Part shown: positions 8,405-17,285 of the stretch, piece after piece
Position numbering within the stretch: the first letter of the stretch is position 1
Layout of the letters: the number at the start of each line of letters is the position of its first letter
Origin: Enterobacter sichuanensis
GTDB taxonomy: Bacteria; Pseudomonadota; Gammaproteobacteria; Enterobacterales; Enterobacteriaceae
DNA: 64,000 bases
NCBI RefSeq assembly: GCF_002939185.1
Contig: NZ_POVL01000016.1
Coordinates: 18,624 to 82,623 of the forward strand
Direction: 5' to 3'
Program-made: the position numbers and the translations under genes
Notes under the pieces: model-generated
What the model saw: only the letters and a program-made list of their open reading frames with translations
What the model was told of the DNA's origin: nothing
Database searches by the model: none

Positions 8405-9550
8405 CTACTTTTTATAAATAGAACCATTTGGCATAGGCCACAAAACATCCATACTTTCCCCAGGTCTCAATTGCTTTATTATTAATGCCTGAGTATTATT
8501 TAAAACCTGATGGTATGGACTCGTTTTCATCAAAATTAAATTCTCAAAACTATTATCCCCACCATCATCAAGCGGTAGTTTATGATGAACTTGCCATGAT
8601 TTCGGTACTCCACCGCGAGCAAAAATTCCAATCTGCTCCTCATTAAAATAGTCTGTTACCGAGGCATCTGTTGAGATTTTTTTAAGAAAATTTTTTCTAA
8701 CTGAATTGTCGAATTGATTTCTTAATGTTATATATTCTTCTCTTGGCCTGCGGATATAAGTGATATTTTCAATGTTTACATTGTCCATGAATACTTTTGT
8801 GTTTTTAACCTTCCCAATATAGCCCGATAACTCAGAGTTAGCCATTGGGTTTTTAACCAACAGTATAGATGCGGCAGCTATACCCATCCCAATGTTTGTA
8901 TCTGTCATGACTCCTTTATAACCTTCTAAAGCTTCTCCCCCCAGTTGTTCAGCAGTCTTTCTAAATCCTTCAATGTTACCATTATATACGCCGCCTGCCG
9001 CTAACAGACGTCCTACATTTCTGCTATTCAATGTCTTAGATGATTGAGCATGTTGCTCTGGTTCAACATAACCGGGCGCACCATACTGGATTTTCTGTGT
9101 TGGACGTGGTTTTATTCCTCGATTTCTTTCTAATACTTCATGATATGCACTCATCACTGTATTACGGAATGAACTTTCCCACGGACCTGGCATAAAAGGG
9201 TCATAAACAATTTCACCATTATTATCAAAATAAAAAGGATTATTATACCAAGTCCAATACTCACCTCTATCTACAGCGATTATTTGACCAAGTGACAATT
9301 CTCTTTCAACGTCATCATAAATTGGATCATAGTAACCTAAACTTTTCCTTTTATATTTTCCACTGGAATGCCTATCTCCATTCCATTTTCTTTTAGGTAT
9401 ATCAAAATATAACCTTGAATTATACTCTTCGTAGTCTAATACATAATAATAACATGCTAATTCCAAGCCTCGTTTTGGACTCACTATTCTTTCGAAGTCC
9501 AAAAGGGTAGCATTGCGCTCAAATTCACGAATTTTATATAACCTGAACAT
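8405..9550 (-). CDS. Polymorphic toxin with C-terminal HNH nuclease domain
   Basis: A 381-residue protein. The C-terminal 70 residues form an HNH nuclease: WQVHHKLPLDDGG, then N337 in SFENLILM, then H347 in SPYHQVLNN; H322/H323 begin the motif. Colicin- and pyocin-type DNase toxins and many type VI or contact-dependent effectors end in this way. Residues 1-160 are aromatic- and charge-rich and of a kind I cannot assign. Around 205-225 is a Gly/Ala-rich hydrophobic stretch (GMGIAAASILLV). No signal peptide, PAAR or Rhs repeats are visible, so the delivery route is unknown. GAGGG precedes the ATG. The gene is much more AT-rich than the flanks, which indicates horizontal acquisition. Confidence 0.75.
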   Translation of the reverse strand: MFRLYKIREFERNATLLDFERIVSPKRGLELACYYYVLDYEEYNSRLYFDIPKRKWNGDRHSSGKYKRKSLGYYDPIYDDVERELSLGQIIAVDRGEYWTWYNNPFYFDNNGEIVYDPFMPGPWESSFRNTVMSAYHEVLERNRGIKPRPTQKIQYGAPGYVEPEQHAQSSKTLNSRNVGRLLAAGGVYNGNIEGFRKTAEQLGGEALEGYKGVMTDTNIGMGIAAASILLVKNPMANSELSGYIGKVKNTKVFMDNVNIENITYIRRPREEYITLRNQFDNSVRKNFLKKISTDASVTDYFNEEQIGIFARGGVPKSWQVHHKLPLDDGGDNSFENLILMKTSPYHQVLNNTQALIIKQLRPGESMDVLWPMPNGSIYKK

Positions 9551-9645
9551 ATTTCCCTCTATTGTTTTACAGTTTAAACAAACGACTACAATAGTGAAAA
9601 ATAAATATCAGCTTTCTAAATTAAATCATATCGGATTTAGTTAAA

Positions 9646-9679
9646 TAAAATCCGAATTGCTGAGTCTTGCAATTCGGAT
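9646..9679 (-). terminator. Terminator downstream of the integrase remnant
   Basis: Read on the minus strand, an 11-bp stem ATCCGAATTGC/GCAATTCGGAT (9650-9660 and 9669-9679) with an 8-base loop runs into TTTTATTT. It separates the integrase remnant from the toxin gene, whose promoter must lie within 9551-9645. Confidence 0.75.
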
Positions 9680-9720
9680 CATTTATTCAATGCTTCGGAG
9701 TGCTTTTTTTAATCTTTTGT

Positions 9721-11059
9721 TTACAAGGTGATTTCTTTTTCTATAACTCGCTGTATCATTTCCACTCCATTATCTTGCAATAATATATCTAACGCTTTTT
9801 GCCATTTCTCTGTCGTTTCACGCTTCTCAATAAAATAATCATACTTATCATAATGTTTTTTACTGATGGTTTTATTTACGTGTTGGTTTACTATATCCCG
9901 TTCATTTTCTGTGAAGTGTAACATTCCTCCAGGCGTTTTAAATGTGCGACGAATATCGCGCATTGTGAAAGGTTGAGAGAAATATTTTTTTGTAAACTCG
10001 TTCATATGCTTTTCCATGCATCACTATTAAGTCCTATAGTTGGCTTTTCCATTTTCGTAACTGGATTTATTTTTATTTCTCTATTATATTTCTTTAATTG
10101 CTCATGAAAGTTCACATTAGGGAAAAGAAATCACTTTCTGGATATCTTTCTGCTTGCTCAGAAAGAACTTTCTTCGCTTTTTCTTAAATAAAAATAACAG
10201 ATTCAAGTCCTGTTTTCGAAAAATCTTTAGCCAGTATGATTTTATTTTGTTCAGGAAGGTATCTACTTTTCTGTAAATGGCACAATTCAAAGGGGCGTTG
10301 TCCGCATGTATAAAAGCCAAGTTCTATTAAGGAATGAACGTCTGGAGGAAGTATATTTTTTTCAGCATTGAGAAGCGTTAGTAAATAGCGCAGTTCTTTG
10401 AAATCAAGATAGCGCTCACCAGGTGTTCCGGCTTCAATGTTCTGAACATTCCGAACAGGATTCATGGAAATCTGAAACTGTAAATTACAAGCTGTATCGC
10501 TCATAGGATCGTTATCAGCTACGACTCCGTACTCATACAAAGCATGAAGCTTCTTCCGAACTTCTTTTGCCCTTGACATGAATCCCTGTTTTGTCCAGTG
10601 CTGTATGCAGCGGGTGATCTGTACAGATGTAATCTCATTTGCAATTTCGTCGCCTGTAAATAGCTTTAGTTTGATTAACTGTTCCAGAAGTGCGCCGTAC
10701 TGACTGATTGTACTGCGATGCCCTGAACGCGATTTATACGCTATGAATGCGGCAAACAGCTCGCGTAGTGTTCCGGTACGCATTTTTTTACCCATAGCGT
10801 CAGAACGCGCCTGGTGCGCCATACCTGCCAGTTCAGCATAATGTTGTGTTGCTTGTTCGAGCGTGAAGCGAGGCCAGTCTCCAAGCGTTTTAAACTTCCG
10901 CTTACCCGCAGCCTGGAAACGGTAGACGAAAGATTTACGGCCAGAGGGGAAAATTTTAATACCTAAACGCCCTGTTCCCCTGGTGCCGTCATCCCGGAAA
11001 ACATAGTAAGCTGAATCTTTAGCGCGTAGTCCGCTAATATCACTATCATTTAGCCGCAT
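9721..11059 (-). pseudogene. Decayed tyrosine-recombinase integrase
   Basis: The N-terminal part (start ATG at 11059 after AAGGAGAT) reads on through the core-binding domain to the first catalytic Arg in CGQRPFELCHL. The frame meets a TAA just after KTGLESVIFI (near 10195). Homology-like reading continues as EKAKKVLSEQAERYPES, then shifts frame to PNVNFHEQLKKYNREIKINP, then shifts again to a 98-residue C-terminal piece (9721-10017). That piece contains the second catalytic Arg region (MRDIRRTF) and the Tyr region KKHYDKYDYF. At least one nonsense change and two frameshifts are needed to restore it, so the element can no longer move on its own. Lengths and motifs fit prophage or P4-type integrases. 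Confidence 0.85.
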
Positions 11060-11071
11060 GTTGCTATCTCC

Positions 11072-11102
11072 TTTGCATAAGCGGTGCATACAATTTGCAT
11101 AA
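11072..11102. repeat. Paired TTTGCATAA repeat upstream of the integrase
   Basis: TTTGCATAA occurs at 11072-11080 and again at 11094-11102, 22 bases (two helical turns) apart, just upstream of the integrase start. It could be an operator or a recombinase arm site; this is inference from position and spacing. Confidence 0.35.
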
Positions 11103-11227
11103 CAGCAGGTGTTGTTACGTTGAAATCGTATGCATTCACTTGGGATTGCACAACAATTCATTTATCTTGTTAATCAGTAGGTTATAACAATTTTGCGATT
11201 AAATTATAGTCAATGATTTTGAATATT

Positions 11228-11259
11228 CCTCTCCCAAGGGAGAGGGTTAGGGTGAGGGG
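11228..11259. repeat. CCCTCTCCC hairpin repeat, right copy
   Basis: CCTCTCCC-AA-GGGAGAGG (11228-11245) is followed by GTTAGGGTGAGGGG. It is the better preserved of the two copies that bracket the island. Its last bases GAGGGG lie 4-9 bases before the rimL ATG and are the only visible ribosome-binding site for that gene. Confidence 0.75.
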
Positions 11260-11261
11260 CA

Positions 11262-11810
11262 ATGACCGCAGCAAAATCCGAAATTATCCCGGTATCTGAC
11301 GCTATCGAACTTCGCGCCGTCGAAGAGCGCTATGCCACTGAGCTGCACAACCTCGTCGTCAAAAACAGAACCTGGCTGCAAAACGCGTTTGACTGGGCGC
11401 ATCATGCAGTCAGCGAAGAGGATACCCGCCGCAACGTGCAAAGTAACCAGATGCTGCACCAGCGCGGCTACGCCAAAATGTTTTTGATCTTCAGAGATGA
11501 TGCGCTGGTCGGCGTGCTGTCGTTTAACACCATTGAACCGACCAACAAAACCGGGTACATCGGCTACTGGCTGGATGAAGACCATCAGGGGCAGGGTATT
11601 CTTTCTCAGTCACTGCAGGCGTTTATGCGCTACTACGCTGAGCGCGGTGAGATCCGTCGTTTTGTGATTAAGTGTCGGGTCGCGAATCAGAACAGCAACA
11701 ACGTTGCCCTGCGCAACGGCTTTACGCTGGAAGGGTGTCTGCGGGAAGCGGAATATCTGAAGGGCGCCTTTGATGATGTGAATATCTACGGCAAGATTTA
11801 CGCCCTATAG
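11262..11810 (+). CDS. rimL: Ribosomal protein L7/L12 serine N-acetyltransferase
   Basis: A 182-residue GNAT acetyltransferase matching E. coli RimL (179 residues). The conserved [19 protein letters not shown] segment binds acetyl-CoA, and [20 protein letters not shown] is the typical RimL C-terminal half. RimL acetylates the N-terminal serine of L12 to give L7. The protein is slightly longer at its N-terminus than in E. coli. The ATG directly follows the hairpin repeat, which supplies the GAGGGG ribosome site. Its end abuts convergent ydcK at the shared CTATAG. Confidence 0.93.
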   Translation: MTAAKSEIIPVSDAIELRAVEERYATELHNLVVKNRTWLQNAFDWAHHAVSEEDTRRNVQSNQMLHQRGYAKMFLIFRDDALVGVLSFNTIEPTNKTGYIGYWLDEDHQGQGILSQSLQAFMRYYAERGEIRRFVIKCRVANQNSNNVALRNGFTLEGCLREAEYLKGAFDDVNIYGKIYAL

Positions 11811-12785
11811 CGCCCCCAGCAGCGGGGTGCGGGTAATGCGCTGAGCGCCGTTAATCACTTTTTCGCCGCGCAGGTGAATGCTCTCGCCAGCAAAGGCTTC
11901 AACTACCGCATCGTCGGTGATTTCAACCCGATGCTCAATCAGCACGTCACCGCTGATCCGCGCGCGGCCCTGAATCACCACCTTATCGTCCAGCATGATC
12001 GGCCCACCGCGCAGCCATGCCTGACCGCCAATCAGCACGTGATGTTTGATGACGCAGTTGCCTTCCACTACCGCATTTTCCGCCACCTGGGAGCTGTAGC
12101 GCAGCGTCGGGATGGCATCGTCGTCAAAACCGGCAATCACCCGGGCGTTACCATAGACTTTTGCGCAATCGCACACCCAGACGTTATTCAGATCGTTACC
12201 GTCAAGGATGGCGTTGTCGAATATTTCAGCGCGGTGCTCAACAAACGCAAAGCTGACCATCGCCTCACCGTAGATTTGCGCCTGGTGGACAATGCGCGAC
12301 TGGCTCACCGTCGCCTTATCGTAAATTTGCAGGATCTGTTCGTGGTCCGGCGTCAGTCCTTTGGCCGCAATGACCACGCTGTGATGCAGCACGCGAGCCT
12401 CGCCGTAAATATGGCATTCACCCCGCACGCAGGATTGTTGAATGGGGACGTTGTCACTTATTCGCGCCCCGTGGCTCACCTCCGCGCCATCCAGCCAGCA
12501 GTTGTCCCCGATATGCGCATCATGGCTCACGGTGCACGGCAGGGTGAGGCGCGCGTTGCCGGCCACGGTTGCCCCGGCGAACACTACGCTGTTTTCGTCG
12601 TAGATCCAGCAGTGACCGTCCTGCGAGAGGGCGCGTTCATCGTCTATCCAGCCGCCTCGGGTACCGGCTTTTACGTCGTTAAAATCCGCTGTGGCGATAA
12701 TCTGTCGCAGCGTCGTTGAGTGGGTATTCTCGCCGTTTTTCCATTGCCAGAGGCGGGTTTCGTCGCTGAGGCGATATTTATTCAT
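11805..12785 (-). CDS. ydcK: YdcK, left-handed beta-helix repeat protein
   Basis: A 326-residue protein, the same length as E. coli YdcK, matching it throughout ([38 protein letters not shown]-terminus [11 protein letters not shown]). The middle and end show the repeated short-strand pattern of hexapeptide-type left-handed beta-helix proteins, such as GNARL, GEARV and GDVLIEH at regular intervals. Molecular function is not established. The start [11 protein letters not shown] (12785) matches E. coli; the frame runs further upstream without homology. It is transcribed divergently from tehB and converges on rimL. Confidence 0.9.
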   Translation of the reverse strand: MNKYRLSDETRLWQWKNGENTHSTTLRQIIATADFNDVKAGTRGGWIDDERALSQDGHCWIYDENSVVFAGATVAGNARLTLPCTVSHDAHIGDNCWLDGAEVSHGARISDNVPIQQSCVRGECHIYGEARVLHHSVVIAAKGLTPDHEQILQIYDKATVSQSRIVHQAQIYGEAMVSFAFVEHRAEIFDNAILDGNDLNNVWVCDCAKVYGNARVIAGFDDDAIPTLRYSSQVAENAVVEGNCVIKHHVLIGGQAWLRGGPIMLDDKVVIQGRARISGDVLIEHRVEITDDAVVEAFAGESIHLRGEKVINGAQRITRTPLLGAL

Positions 12786-12913
12786 GTTCGTGTCTCTGAT
12801 AAGCGTCATAAGTAAACGTAGCAAAGTTTTCGGTTTTCGAAGGGCTGGCAACCCTGCGGCAAACGCCATAAAATGGCATTCAAAATGCATTTTAAAGAGA
12901 CGCAGGAAAAACA

Positions 12914-13507
12914 ATGACCGTCGATGAGAATTACTTCACAGAAAAATATGGACTCACCCGCACGCACTCAGAGGTGCTGTACAGCGCGAAAATCGTGAAG
13001 CCTGGTAAAACCCTCGATCTCGGCTGCGGCAATGGTCGCAACAGCCTATATCTCGCCGCCAACGGCTACGAGGTGACCGCGTGGGACAAGAACCCGATGA
13101 GCATTGATAACATCGAGCGCATCAAAGCGGCGGAAGGCATTGAGGGTCTGCAAACGGCGATCAAGGATCTCAACAGCCTGAGCTTTGATGGCGAGTACGA
13201 TTTTATTCTCTCCACCGTGGTGCTGATGTTCCTGCAGCCAGACACCATCCCGGGTCTTATCGCCAACATGCAGCGCTGCACTACGCCGGGCGGTTACAAT
13301 CTGATTGTCGCCGCCATGGATACGGCAGATTATCCCTGCACGGTCGGTTTCCCGTTTGCATTCAAAAGCGGTGAGCTGAGCAACTATTACGAAGGCTGGG
13401 AGCTGATTAAATACAACGAAGATCCCGGCGAACTGCACCGCACCGATGAAAACGGGAACCGCATTAAACTGCGCTTTGCCACTCTGCTGGCGCGCAAGCC
13501 CGCTTAA
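12914..13507 (+). CDS. tehB: Tellurite resistance methyltransferase TehB
   Basis: A 197-residue SAM-dependent methyltransferase identical in length to E. coli TehB. Motif I is [19 protein letters not shown]; further matches are [11 protein letters not shown] and [20 protein letters not shown]. TehB is proposed to methylate tellurite and related oxyanions in the cytoplasm. In K-12 it follows tehA, a membrane channel; here tehA is absent and tehB stands alone with its own AGGAAAA site. It converges on the peptidase gene with a 4-base overlap. Confidence 0.93.
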   Translation: MTVDENYFTEKYGLTRTHSEVLYSAKIVKPGKTLDLGCGNGRNSLYLAANGYEVTAWDKNPMSIDNIERIKAAEGIEGLQTAIKDLNSLSFDGEYDFILSTVVLMFLQPDTIPGLIANMQRCTTPGGYNLIVAAMDTADYPCTVGFPFAFKSGELSNYYEGWELIKYNEDPGELHRTDENGNRIKLRFATLLARKPA

Positions 13508-14733
13508 CGGGCGGCCAGCAGACACAGCTGCAGGGCGGTATGGTAAGAGGCCTCGAACGACGACAGCGGCAGGAATTCAAACTTCGAGTGGAAGTTATGC
13601 GCGCCGGTAAAGAAGTTCGGCGTGAGTAAGCCTTTTGCCGAGAGCGCCGCCCCGTCCGTACCGCCGCGCATTGGCGTCGGTTTTGGCGTGATGCCGAGCG
13701 ATTCCATCGCTTCAAACATCAGATCGATAGCGCGCCTGTCTTCGCCAATCGCATTGCTGATATTGCTGTAGGTATCTTCAATGCGATAGTCCACGTTGGC
13801 CGTCGGATAGTGGGCGGCAATCCGCGCGGCGATGTCGGCAATCTGCTGTTTGCGTGCAGCAAAGTTCTCTTTATCGAAATCCCGGATATTGGCCTTCAGT
13901 ACGGCCTCGTTCTGCCCGGCCTGGAGGCCGTTAAACCAGATATAGCCTTCGCGACCTTCGGTACACTCTGGCGTTTGCTGGCGATCAAAATGGCTGATGT
14001 AGTCAGTCGCCATCAGCAGGGGATTGACCAGCACGCCTTTCGCGGACATCGGGTGCGCCGTCACGCCGGTAAAGCGGATCTCGGCGGCGGCCGCATTGAA
14101 GTTCTCGTAAACGATTTCGCCCAGCTCGCAGCAGTCGATAGTCCAGGCGAAGTCGACATCGAAGCGTTTCAGATCCAGCGCCTTGGCACCGTTCAGACCG
14201 ATCTCTTCGTCAGGCACGAACGCCACGACGATATCCCCATGCTGATGTTCTGCCGTCAGGTTTTCCAGCACCGTCATCACGACGGTGACCGCCGCTTTAT
14301 TATCGGCGCCCAGTACGCTGGTTCCGTCGCTGAAAATAATCTCTTCATTCGGGTAGGCGAGAATTTCGGGGTGCTCTTTTACCCGCAGCCAGATCCCTTT
14401 CTCTTTATTCAGACAGAGGTCTTCACCGGTAAACGTTAATATTTGTGGATGAATATCCGGTGATAATCCCACGTCGACAGTATCAATATGGGTTATAAAG
14501 CCGATGCGTGGCGCACCAGGTACGTTGCCTTTTTTGACCGCTGTCACCGTGGCGAATTTGTCAATCACAATGTCGTCTAAACCCAGCTGTGTCAGCTCCT
14601 GCGCCAGTTCCCGCGCCATGTCGTGCTGGCCCGGGGTCGAGGGCAGGGTTTTTACTCTGGGATCGCTCTGGCTGGTGATGGCGAGATAGCGAAAAAAGCG
14701 GTGCGTTAATTGTCTGGAAAGTGGCGAGCCCAT
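13504..14733 (-). CDS. Peptidase T paralogue (tripeptide aminopeptidase, M20B)
   Basis: A 409-residue zinc peptidase of the PepT family. Visible metal-site motifs are [29 protein letters not shown] and [13 protein letters not shown] near the C-terminus, plus the PMRGGTDGA substrate segment. PepT removes N-terminal residues from tripeptides in the cytoplasm. The sequence is related to, but clearly distinct from, K-12 PepT, and the locus differs from that of K-12 pepT, so it is probably a second copy. The ATG at 14733 follows AAGGAAC. It is divergent from a dipeptide-binding-protein gene, suggesting joint use of imported peptides. Confidence 0.82.
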   Translation of the reverse strand: MGSPLSRQLTHRFFRYLAITSQSDPRVKTLPSTPGQHDMARELAQELTQLGLDDIVIDKFATVTAVKKGNVPGAPRIGFITHIDTVDVGLSPDIHPQILTFTGEDLCLNKEKGIWLRVKEHPEILAYPNEEIIFSDGTSVLGADNKAAVTVVMTVLENLTAEHQHGDIVVAFVPDEEIGLNGAKALDLKRFDVDFAWTIDCCELGEIVYENFNAAAAEIRFTGVTAHPMSAKGVLVNPLLMATDYISHFDRQQTPECTEGREGYIWFNGLQAGQNEAVLKANIRDFDKENFAARKQQIADIAARIAAHYPTANVDYRIEDTYSNISNAIGEDRRAIDLMFEAMESLGITPKPTPMRGGTDGAALSAKGLLTPNFFTGAHNFHSKFEFLPLSSFEASYHTALQLCLLAAR

Positions 14734-14844
14734 AGTGATTTGTTCCTTATTTATTTTTCGGGTGTTTGCCACATCACTTTAATGTTATTTATGAAATGGC
14801 AAAAGAATTAATTAGCCGTCGAATTAAAAAGACAGGAATATACG

Positions 14845-16440
14845 ATGACAAGCAAACTTACAACTTTCACGCTGGCACTCGCGGCGCTGACGGTCAGCTC
14901 CGCTGTCGCCGCGAAAACGCTGGTGTATTGCTCCGAAGGATCGCCGGAAAACTTTAATCCTCAGTTATACACCTCGGGAACCAGCGTCGACGCCAGCGCC
15001 GTGCCGGTCTATAACCGGCTGGTCGATTTCAAACCCGGCACCACGAAGCTGGTGCCGAGCCTGGCAGAACGCTGGGAGGTGAGCGACGACGGCAAGGTTT
15101 ACACCTTCTATCTGCGTAAAGGCGTTAAGTTCCAGAGCAATAAATCCTTCACGCCGACCCGCGACTTTAACGCCGATGACGTGATTTTCTCGTTTATGCG
15201 GCAGAAAGACGTCAACCATCCCTATCACAACGTCTCAAACGGCAGCTACTCCAACTTCGAAAGCCTGGAGTTTGGCAGCCTGATTACCGCCATTGATAAA
15301 GTTGATGACCACACCGTACGGTTTACGCTGGCGCACCCGGAAGCGCCGTTTGTTGCCGATCTGGCATGGTATTTTGCCTCTGTTTTGTCGGCGGAATATG
15401 CCGACGCGATGCTGAAAGCGGGGACGCCTGAAAAGGTGGACATGGAGCCGATCGGCACCGGTCCGTTTAAGCTGGCGCAGTATCAGAAAGATTCTCGCAT
15501 TTTGTTTACCGCCTTCCCGGACTACTGGCAGGGGAAATCGAAGCTGGATCGGCTGGTGTTTACCATCACCCCGGATGCCTCCGTGCGTTTTGCCAAAATC
15601 GAGAAGAACGAATGCCAGGTGATGCCGTTCCCGAACCCGGCAGACCTGCCGCGTATGAAGGCGAACAAAGATATCAGCCTGATGAGCAAGGCGGGGCTGA
15701 ATACCGGCTTCCTGGCGTTCAATACCCAAAAGCCGCCGCTGGATAACGTGAAAGTCCGCCAGGCGCTGGCGATGGCCATCAACAAACCGGCCATTATTGA
15801 CGCGGTGTTCCACGGCACCGGCACGGCGGCGAAGAACCTGCTGCCGCCGGGCGTCTGGAGTGCCGACAGCGAGCTGAAGGATTACGACTACGATCCGGAG
15901 AAGGCGAAAGCGCTGTTGAAAGAGGCCGGTTTTGCCAACGGCGTCAGCATCGACTTATGGGCGATGCCGGTCCAGCGGCCCTATAACCCGAATGCGAAAC
16001 GCATGGCGGAGATGATTCAGGCGGACTGGGCGAAGGTTGGTGTGCAGACCAAAATTGTCACCTACGAATGGGGCGAATACCTTAAACGCGTGAAGGGGGG
16101 AGAGCATCAGGCCGCACTGATGGGCTGGACGACGGCCACCGGCGATCCGGACAATTTCTTCGGCCCGCTGTTTACCTGCACCTCGGCGAATGGCGGCTCA
16201 AACTCGGCGAAATGGTGCTACAAGCCGTTTGATAAGATCATCGCCGAGGCCAAATCGATAACCGATCATGATAAACGGGTGGCGCTCTATAAAGAGGCGC
16301 AGCAGATGATGCATGACCAGATGCCTGCGGTGATGATTGCGCATTCAACGATTTTCGAGCCGGTACGCAAGGAAGTGAAGGGCTATGAAATAGACCCGTT
16401 TGGCAAACATCTGTTCTGGCAAGTGGATATTAATCAGTAA
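14845..16440 (+). CDS. Periplasmic dipeptide/oligopeptide-binding protein (DppA-like)
   Basis: A 531-residue family-5 solute-binding protein with signal peptide MTSKLTTFTLALAALTVSSAVAA. DppA-type motifs include KTLVYCSEGSPENFNPQLYTSG, FNADDVIFSFMRQ and GWTTATGDPDNFFGPLF, the last a hallmark of the DppA branch. It binds peptides in the periplasm for an ABC importer. No permease genes are adjacent, so it presumably uses the dpp or another permease. It is divergent from a peptidase T paralogue and closed by a terminator. Confidence 0.87.
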   Translation: MTSKLTTFTLALAALTVSSAVAAKTLVYCSEGSPENFNPQLYTSGTSVDASAVPVYNRLVDFKPGTTKLVPSLAERWEVSDDGKVYTFYLRKGVKFQSNKSFTPTRDFNADDVIFSFMRQKDVNHPYHNVSNGSYSNFESLEFGSLITAIDKVDDHTVRFTLAHPEAPFVADLAWYFASVLSAEYADAMLKAGTPEKVDMEPIGTGPFKLAQYQKDSRILFTAFPDYWQGKSKLDRLVFTITPDASVRFAKIEKNECQVMPFPNPADLPRMKANKDISLMSKAGLNTGFLAFNTQKPPLDNVKVRQALAMAINKPAIIDAVFHGTGTAAKNLLPPGVWSADSELKDYDYDPEKAKALLKEAGFANGVSIDLWAMPVQRPYNPNAKRMAEMIQADWAKVGVQTKIVTYEWGEYLKRVKGGEHQAALMGWTTATGDPDNFFGPLFTCTSANGGSNSAKWCYKPFDKIIAEAKSITDHDKRVALYKEAQQMMHDQMPAVMIAHSTIFEPVRKEVKGYEIDPFGKHLFWQVDINQ

Positions 16441-16446
16441 ATTTTC

Positions 16447-16477
16447 ACTGCCCGGCACGCGTCCGGGCAGTCTTTTT
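16447..16477 (+). terminator. Terminator after the DppA-like gene
   Basis: The 9-bp stem ACTGCCCGG/CCGGGCAGT (16447-16455 and 16463-16471) with a 7-base loop is followed by CTTTTT. Confidence 0.88.
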
Positions 16478-16575
16478 GCAATTTGTGCTACCCGCATCAT
16501 TTTTTGTCACAACAAACCCGCCAGACTTTTGCTATAACTTCAAGTGCATACTTGCATATAACATGGAAAATCATC

Positions 16576-17250
16576 ATGCGTACTCACTCTTTTTTTAAAG
16601 TTGCAGTGCTTACTGGTCTGTTGGCGTTGGCGGGATGTTCTTCAAAAGTCGCCGCACCTGAGCAATATTCTGGCTTTTTAAAAGATTACTCGGGTTTACA
16701 GCAAACGACGTCCGCGACAGGTAAGCCTACCCTGCGTTGGGTAGATCCTGCTTATAACGAAGCTAACTACGACAGTATTATCTGGACGCCAATTACCTAT
16801 TATCCAACGCCAAAACCCACCACTCAAATCGGGCAAAAAACGCTTGATGAACTGTTGAATTACACCAATAACAAAATGAAAACCGCTATTGGTACACGTA
16901 AGCCGATTGTGACTACGCCGGGTAAACACAGCCTGATTTTCCGCGGTGCCATTACCGGGGTGAGTTCGCAGAAAGAGGGGCTGCAGTTCTATGAAGTGGT
17001 GCCTGTTGCGCTGGTGGTTGCCGGTACGCAGATGGCAACCGGACATCGCACCATGGATACCCATCTCTACTTTGAAGGTGAGCTGATTGATGCGGCGACC
17101 AATAAACCGGTCATGAAGGTGGTACGTAAAGGCGAAGGTAAAGAGCTGAATAACGAAAATACACCTATGACCTTCGCGACGCTGAAGCAGGTTGTTGATG
17201 ACATGGCAACGGACGCCACCATGTTTGATGTGAAAAAAACCGCGAAATAA
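16576..17250 (+). CDS. DUF3313-family lipoprotein
   Basis: A 224-residue exported lipoprotein. The N-terminus MRTHSFFKVAVLTGLLALAGC ends in a lipobox (LALAGC), so Cys21 is probably lipidated. The body resembles DUF3313 proteins (SGFLKDYSGLQ, LRWVDPAYNEANYDSI). Asp or Ser at position +2 decides sorting; here +2 is Ser, which predicts the outer membrane. Function is unknown for the family. The start is fixed by the signal sequence; the earlier in-frame extension has no ATG in a sensible place. Flanking terminators make it monocistronic. Confidence 0.82.
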   Translation: MRTHSFFKVAVLTGLLALAGCSSKVAAPEQYSGFLKDYSGLQQTTSATGKPTLRWVDPAYNEANYDSIIWTPITYYPTPKPTTQIGQKTLDELLNYTNNKMKTAIGTRKPIVTTPGKHSLIFRGAITGVSSQKEGLQFYEVVPVALVVAGTQMATGHRTMDTHLYFEGELIDAATNKPVMKVVRKGEGKELNNENTPMTFATLKQVVDDMATDATMFDVKKTAK

Positions 17251-17254
17251 TCTA

Positions 17255-17283
17255 AAACGGCCTGCGTGATGCAGGCCGTTTTT
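17255..17283. terminator. Bidirectional terminator between convergent genes
   Basis: An 11-bp stem AAACGGCCTGC/GCAGGCCGTTT with loop GTGAT has T-rich flanks on both strands. It serves the lipoprotein gene and the convergent EamA gene. Confidence 0.88.
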
Positions 17284-17285
17284 AT

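Noticed and set aside
10117..10320. Lys/Phe-rich 67-codon frame on the minus strand
   Set aside because: It falls in the broken middle of the integrase pseudogene, in AT-rich sequence where random frames stay open; no start signal.
11874..12719. Open frame of 281 codons on the plus strand
   Set aside because: It is antisense to ydcK with a composition typical of a mirrored frame; ydcK is well supported by homology.
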